Below, piece after piece: positions 42,997 to 45,881 of a stretch of DNA of 45,881 bases. The translations under genes were made by a program, and so were the position numbers. This stretch comes from an uncultured Actinomycetes bacterium (GTDB lineage: Bacteria; Actinomycetota; Actinomycetes; S36-B12). The stretch covers positions 1 through 45,881 of the forward strand of contig CAIXFB010000001.1 of the NCBI GenBank assembly GCA_903918595.1, read 5' to 3'. The notes under the pieces are model-generated. The model did not search any database and had not been told where the DNA came from. It saw nothing but the letters and a program-made list of their open reading frames with translations. How positions within the stretch are numbered: the stretch's first letter is position 1; each line of letters begins with the position of its first letter.

Positions 42997-43779
42997 ATCT
43001 CGACGCGCGAGCGCTTTTCACTTCCCCTTGCTGCCGGGGTCTTCTCCTCGGCCGCACCTGGTGACCGTCCAGCTAACTGGGCGGTCACCGGTCGTTATGG
43101 CGGAGTGAGCAAGCCGCCATTCAACGAACTCAACTTGGCCGCCCATGTGGGCGATGACCCCGGGCATGTCAACGCGAACCTTGCGACGGTTTCTGGCCTT
43201 CTTGGACTGCCGAGGAATCGAGTTGTGACCATGGGTGCAGTTCATGGTGCTCGGATCGGGTTCGTGAGTGAGCCCGGACACGTTGAGGGTGTGGACGCAT
43301 TGATCAGCACATCATCTGGTCTCGTGCTAACGGCATTGGGCGCGGACTGCGCCACCATTGCGTTATCGGGCCCAGGAGTTATCGGCGTGGTGCACTGCGG
43401 TTGGCGCGGTCTGGCGGCCGACGTGGTCGGCTCCACAGTCGCGCAGATGCAGTCTGTGAGTAGCGGGCCGCTCGAGGCAGTTGTTGGTCCTGCTATTTGT
43501 GGAAAGTGTTATCCGGTTTTGCCCGCACGCATTTTGGAATTGGTATCCGCTGTGAGCCCTAGGGTGAGTGTTGCCGCGGTTACTTCATCGAGAGACGGAC
43601 AGCCCTCCATCGATATTCGCGCGGGCATTTGTGAACGACTCAGTGAACTTGGCGTACGCATGCATGTTGTCGGTGGGTGCACCGTTGAGGATGAGGCCCT
43701 GTTCTCTTTCCGCCGCGACAGCGTTACTGGTCGACAAGGGATGGTCATTGCGTTCGGCGCCGCTGATGGGCAAGAGTGA
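42997..43779 (+). CDS. pgeF: Polyphenol oxidase/purine nucleoside phosphorylase PgeF (YlmD family), apparent ATC start
   Basis: 260 residues if started at ATC 42997. The frame opens after the ftsZ stop and reads STRERFSLPLAAGVFSS, then NWAVTGRYGGVSKPPFNELNLAAHVGDD, so the family N-terminus (the conserved GGVSxxPFxxLNL region) extends well upstream of the first GTG at 43105, which would give only 224 residues and lose the first strand. GGAGAG lies directly upstream of ATC, in good spacing, and no ATG, GTG or TTG occurs in that stretch. Later motifs are intact: VHGA, ADCATIALSGPGVIGVVHCGWRGL (metal-binding Cys/His), and FSFRRDSVTGRQGMVIAF. ATC could be a real rare start or a sequencing error for ATG. 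Confidence 0.8.
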   Translation: MSTRERFSLPLAAGVFSSAAPGDRPANWAVTGRYGGVSKPPFNELNLAAHVGDDPGHVNANLATVSGLLGLPRNRVVTMGAVHGARIGFVSEPGHVEGVDALISTSSGLVLTALGADCATIALSGPGVIGVVHCGWRGLAADVVGSTVAQMQSVSSGPLEAVVGPAICGKCYPVLPARILELVSAVSPRVSVAAVTSSRDGQPSIDIRAGICERLSELGVRMHVVGGCTVEDEALFSFRRDSVTGRQGMVIAFGAADGQE

Positions 43780-43784
43780 ACACC

Positions 43785-44489
43785 ATGAGTCTTGATGCGC
43801 GTCGATCGGAAATTGCCCACAATCTCGCAGAAGTGCAAGCCCGAATCGCGGCAGCCACGTTTCGTGCTGGGCGAGAAGTTCAGCCGCAGCTTGTTGTTGT
43901 TACCAAAACCTTTCCCTCAACCGACATTGCTATTTTGGCTGAACTCGGCGTCCGCGACATTGCCGAGAACCGAGACCAAGAAGCCCGACGTAAGCATGAA
44001 GAGCTCGCTGGGCTGGACATGCGATGGCACATGATCGGCCAAGTGCAGCGGAAGAAAGCTGCCTCGGTTCTGTCTTGGGCGGACATCATCGAAACAGTGG
44101 ATCGCATGGAATTGGCTGACTCGCTCAATCGGGCAGCTGTAACGCTGGGTCGAGAGGTGGATGTGTTGCTTCAAGTGTCACTCGATGAGCCCTTCAGAGA
44201 TGATCGGGGAGGCTGTCACCCTGCTGAGTTGGAAGCACTAGCGAATCACGCGAAATCCCTTGACGCCTTGAATGTGCGGGGTGTGATGGCTATTGCTCCT
44301 TACCCGGGAGACCCTGGCGAGGCATTTGAGCGCCTATCCACCATGGTGGATGCACTCCGGTCCACAGTTCCAGATCTCGACATTGTCTCGGCGGGTATGA
44401 GCGGGGATCTGGAAGCTGCCATCGCCCACGGGGCGACACAGGTTCGGATTGGTGGCTCGATACTGGGAGCGCGGCCACTCGTGCAGTAA
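43785..44489 (+). CDS. yggS: PLP homeostasis protein YggS (alanine racemase-like N-terminal fold)
   Basis: About 234 residues. LVVVTKTFPSTDIAILAELGVRDIAENRDQE includes the PLP-binding Lys and the family ENRxQE; then MRWHMIGQVQRKKA, LQVSLDEPFRDDRGGC, GVMAIAPY, and SAGMSGDLEAAIAHGATQVRIGGSILGAR (phosphate-binding). It maintains cellular vitamin B6 balance. ATG 43785 is preferred for family length; GTG 43776 overlaps the pgeF stop (GTGA). Same position as in other actinobacteria, between pgeF and sepF. Confidence 0.93.
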   Translation: MSLDARRSEIAHNLAEVQARIAAATFRAGREVQPQLVVVTKTFPSTDIAILAELGVRDIAENRDQEARRKHEELAGLDMRWHMIGQVQRKKAASVLSWADIIETVDRMELADSLNRAAVTLGREVDVLLQVSLDEPFRDDRGGCHPAELEALANHAKSLDALNVRGVMAIAPYPGDPGEAFERLSTMVDALRSTVPDLDIVSAGMSGDLEAAIAHGATQVRIGGSILGARPLVQ

Positions 44490-44541
44490 CGTCAGTGGGG
44501 CACAGTGTCTGTGATCAGGAATTCTTTCAAGGAGGTAGGCC

Positions 44542-45117
44542 ATGGCCGGCGGTATGCGCAAGATGGCCGTGTATCTGGGTCTCGTTGAGGATGATCGCTA
44601 CGAGGAGTATGTCGAAGTCGACGAGTACCAGCAGCAACCTTCGCGTGATTCCAGGTCATCCTCGAAGAGCCGGCGTGGTTTTGCCGACTCTTACTCAGAT
44701 GAGACCGATGATCGTTACACCCCGCGAAGCGTCCGCACAGTCAGTGAGTCCAGGGCGGTCCGCACCTTCCGCAATGACTCAGGTGCAGAGCGTCGGCCGT
44801 CTGTAGCGCCGATGGCCGATCGTCGCCCCGCCGCAGACCTGAGCCGAATCGAGACGATCCATCCGCGTTCCTACAACGATGCCCGCCGTATCGGTGAGGA
44901 CTATCGCGATGGAGTCCCGGTCATCATGAATCTCAGCGAACTCGATGATGCTGATGCAAAGCGGATCATTGACTTCGCAGCGGGCCTCGTGTTTGGAATG
45001 CGTGGGAGCATCGAAAGAGTTACCCCCAAGGTTTTTCTGCTATCGCCATCTAACGTTGATGTCGGAGATCAGGCTCGAGCGCAACTCGCTGAAGATGGCT
45101 TTTTCAATCAGAGTTAG
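44542..45117 (+). CDS. sepF: Cell division protein SepF
   Basis: 191 residues. N-terminal amphipathic helix GMRKMAVYLGLVEDD, a long low-complexity linker (QQQPSRDSRSSSKSR), then the globular SepF domain: IETIHPRSYNDARRIGEDYRDGVPVIMNLSELDDADAKRIIDFAAGLVFGMRGSIERVTPKVFLLSPSNVDV. Anchors FtsZ to the membrane; this replaces FtsA, absent here as in other actinobacteria. AAGGAGGT lies before ATG 44542. Confidence 0.96.
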   Translation: MAGGMRKMAVYLGLVEDDRYEEYVEVDEYQQQPSRDSRSSSKSRRGFADSYSDETDDRYTPRSVRTVSESRAVRTFRNDSGAERRPSVAPMADRRPAADLSRIETIHPRSYNDARRIGEDYRDGVPVIMNLSELDDADAKRIIDFAAGLVFGMRGSIERVTPKVFLLSPSNVDVGDQARAQLAEDGFFNQS

Positions 45118-45153
45118 ACCCTTGTGCATCAGTTCTAAAAGAGGAGACCCGCA

Positions 45154-45438
45154 GTGAACATCGTCGGCCAGATTCTGGCAACGGTTTTGCTGCTGTTCTG
45201 GTTGGTCCTCATTGCGCGTCTTGTCTTCGATTTGGTCCAACTCTTCGCACGTTCTTGGCGACCGTCGGGCTTTGTTTTGGTAATCGCTGAGGGCGTCTTC
45301 TCCATCACGGACCCGCCACTGCGGGCTTTGCGGCGCATCATTCCGCCGCTTAAATTTGGCAACGTCCAATTCGATCTTGCATTCCTGATTTTGCTCATTG
45401 GTGTTCAGTTATTGATGAATTTCGCGAGAACGCTCTGA
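45154..45438 (+). CDS. YggT-family membrane protein
   Basis: 94 residues, two TM helices: VNIVGQILATVLLLFWLVLIARLVFDLVQLFA and the second FDLAFLILLIGVQLLMNF. ITDPPLRALRRIIPPLKFGNVQFDLAFLI is the conserved YggT loop (DPxLRxxRRxIPP). Unknown role linked to division or osmotic tolerance. AGAGGAGACCC precedes GTG 45154; two bases separate it from divIVA. Confidence 0.92.
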   Translation: MNIVGQILATVLLLFWLVLIARLVFDLVQLFARSWRPSGFVLVIAEGVFSITDPPLRALRRIIPPLKFGNVQFDLAFLILLIGVQLLMNFARTL

Positions 45439-45440
45439 TC

Positions 45441-45776
45441 ATGCCGCTCACTCCAGCTGAAGTCCGAGCTGCGACGTTTTCCACGCGGCGTTTTCGTCTT
45501 GGTTACGACGTCGACGAAGTCGATCAGTTTCTCGATCAGGTAGAGGGCGATCTCGCCCAATTAACCTCGGAACTACGAATTGCTCGAGACGCCGAATCCA
45601 TATTGGAAAGCCAACTGGAGCAGATGGTAATTCGCGTCGACCTCCTAGAAAAAGCCTCGCGAGAGACGAGTCCATTAGGTGACCGAAGTAATGTCGACGC
45701 GGGCCTCGTCAGAGAAAAACTACGCGCACTTTTGCTAGAACAACTCGCGCTACTAGACCGCGCGGATTATCGCTAG
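45441..45776 (+). CDS. Short DivIVA-domain protein
   Basis: 111 residues. MPLTPAEVRAATFSTRRFRLGYDVDEVDQFLDQVEGDLAQLTSELRIARDAE is a recognisable DivIVA N-terminal domain. The usual PPxGxRGY crossing loop is replaced by TRRFRLGY, and a single short coiled coil follows (ESQLEQMVIRVDLLEKA). Standard Wag31/DivIVA is about 200-300 residues, so this is roughly half length. It may be a short paralogue with a fuller DivIVA encoded elsewhere, or a reduced polar-growth scaffold. It is the last gene of the dcw set here. Confidence 0.85.
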   Translation: MPLTPAEVRAATFSTRRFRLGYDVDEVDQFLDQVEGDLAQLTSELRIARDAESILESQLEQMVIRVDLLEKASRETSPLGDRSNVDAGLVREKLRALLLEQLALLDRADYR

Positions 45777-45881
45777 ATCAATGGGTAGTTCGGTGACTAT
45801 CACGGTCGCCTCGCTTGGGGCTGAGGCGTTGCTCACCTGAACTGCGAGAACGTCATCTGCAATTTCTGACTCATGGGTGAC
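45753..45881 (-). CDS. Possible C-terminal end of a gene on the minus strand
   Basis: A minus-strand frame open from the window edge to TAG at 45753-45755 reads THESEIADDVLAVQVSN and then ASEATVIVTELPIDLAIIRAV (approximate ending). It overlaps the last 24 bases of divIVA in the opposite direction. No domain recognised; it could be the C-terminus of a convergent gene or a chance open frame. The upstream part lies outside the window. Confidence 0.3.
   Translation of the reverse strand, partial: VTHESEIADDVLAVQVSNASAPSEATVIVTELPIDLAIIRAV

Noticed and set aside
42434..43057. 207-codon frame antisense to ftsZ and pgeF
   Set aside because: Rich in Ser, Arg and Pro with no motif; a shadow of ftsZ.
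1..45881. CRISPR arrays, tRNA, rRNA, insertion sequences
   Set aside because: No regularly spaced repeats, cloverleaf signatures, rRNA stretches or transposase motifs were seen on either strand by eye.

Overview
This is a chromosomal segment of a DAP-type actinobacterium (Actinomycetota). The evidence is the actinobacterial order of the division/cell-wall cluster (mraZ to divIVA without ftsA or ddl), a DUF3040 protein, a SAV_6107-type HEPN protein beside an accessory DnaE, an actinobacterial-type LexA box, and the FtsZ tail ending DDLDVPDFLK. Base composition looks moderately GC-rich, lower than Streptomyces. A freshwater or marine free-living lineage is possible but cannot be fixed from the sequence. 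No rRNA, tRNA, CRISPR array, insertion sequence or phage gene was seen.

Layout. Positions 1-2277 (minus strand) hold a carotenoid operon: crtI-like desaturase (cut by the window edge), a CruG-like glycosyltransferase and a CruF-like hydratase. Positions 2300-11400 are an accessory region of short, often divergent units: SRPBCC proteins, an aquaporin-like channel, a BNR-type lipoprotein gene broken by one nonsense codon, a FUSC transporter, a SOUL protein, a cytochrome P450, a YbaK-type deacylase, an FMN alpha-hydroxy-acid oxidase, a pterin dehydratase and a PhyH dioxygenase. Gene decay is visible here: a YbaK 3'-end relic before the P450, a metallo-beta-lactamase gene reduced to 71 codons, and a frameshifted TetR remnant near 11.7 kb.

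Positions 11980-17480 form a DNA-damage unit: a perfect LexA/SOS box, a small HEPN protein, a strong intrinsic terminator, a DnaE2-type polymerase and a Y-family Pol IV. Next come DUF3040, a secreted lipase, an RDD gene pair, an I78-like lipoprotein, a secreted unknown, RmuC, a HelD/HelR-type RNA polymerase-associated helicase, an acyl-CoA dehydrogenase and a DUF3048 lipoprotein.

Positions 27400-45776 are the dcw cluster: mraZ, a 44-codon membrane mini-protein, rsmH, ftsL-like, ftsI, murE, murF, mraY, murD, ftsW, murG, murC, ftsQ, ftsZ, pgeF, yggS, sepF, yggT and a short divIVA. Most adjacent genes overlap by 1-4 bases, which suggests translational coupling. Together they make lipid II (MurC-F, MraY, MurG), flip or polymerise and cross-link it at the septum (FtsW, FtsI), and build the Z ring (FtsZ, SepF, FtsQ, FtsL).

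The least expected features are the SOS-boxed HEPN/DnaE2/Pol IV unit with an internal terminator, the apparent ATC start of pgeF, the mini-protein with its structured leader between mraZ and rsmH, and the gene relics at 6.9, 8.8 and 11.7 kb.
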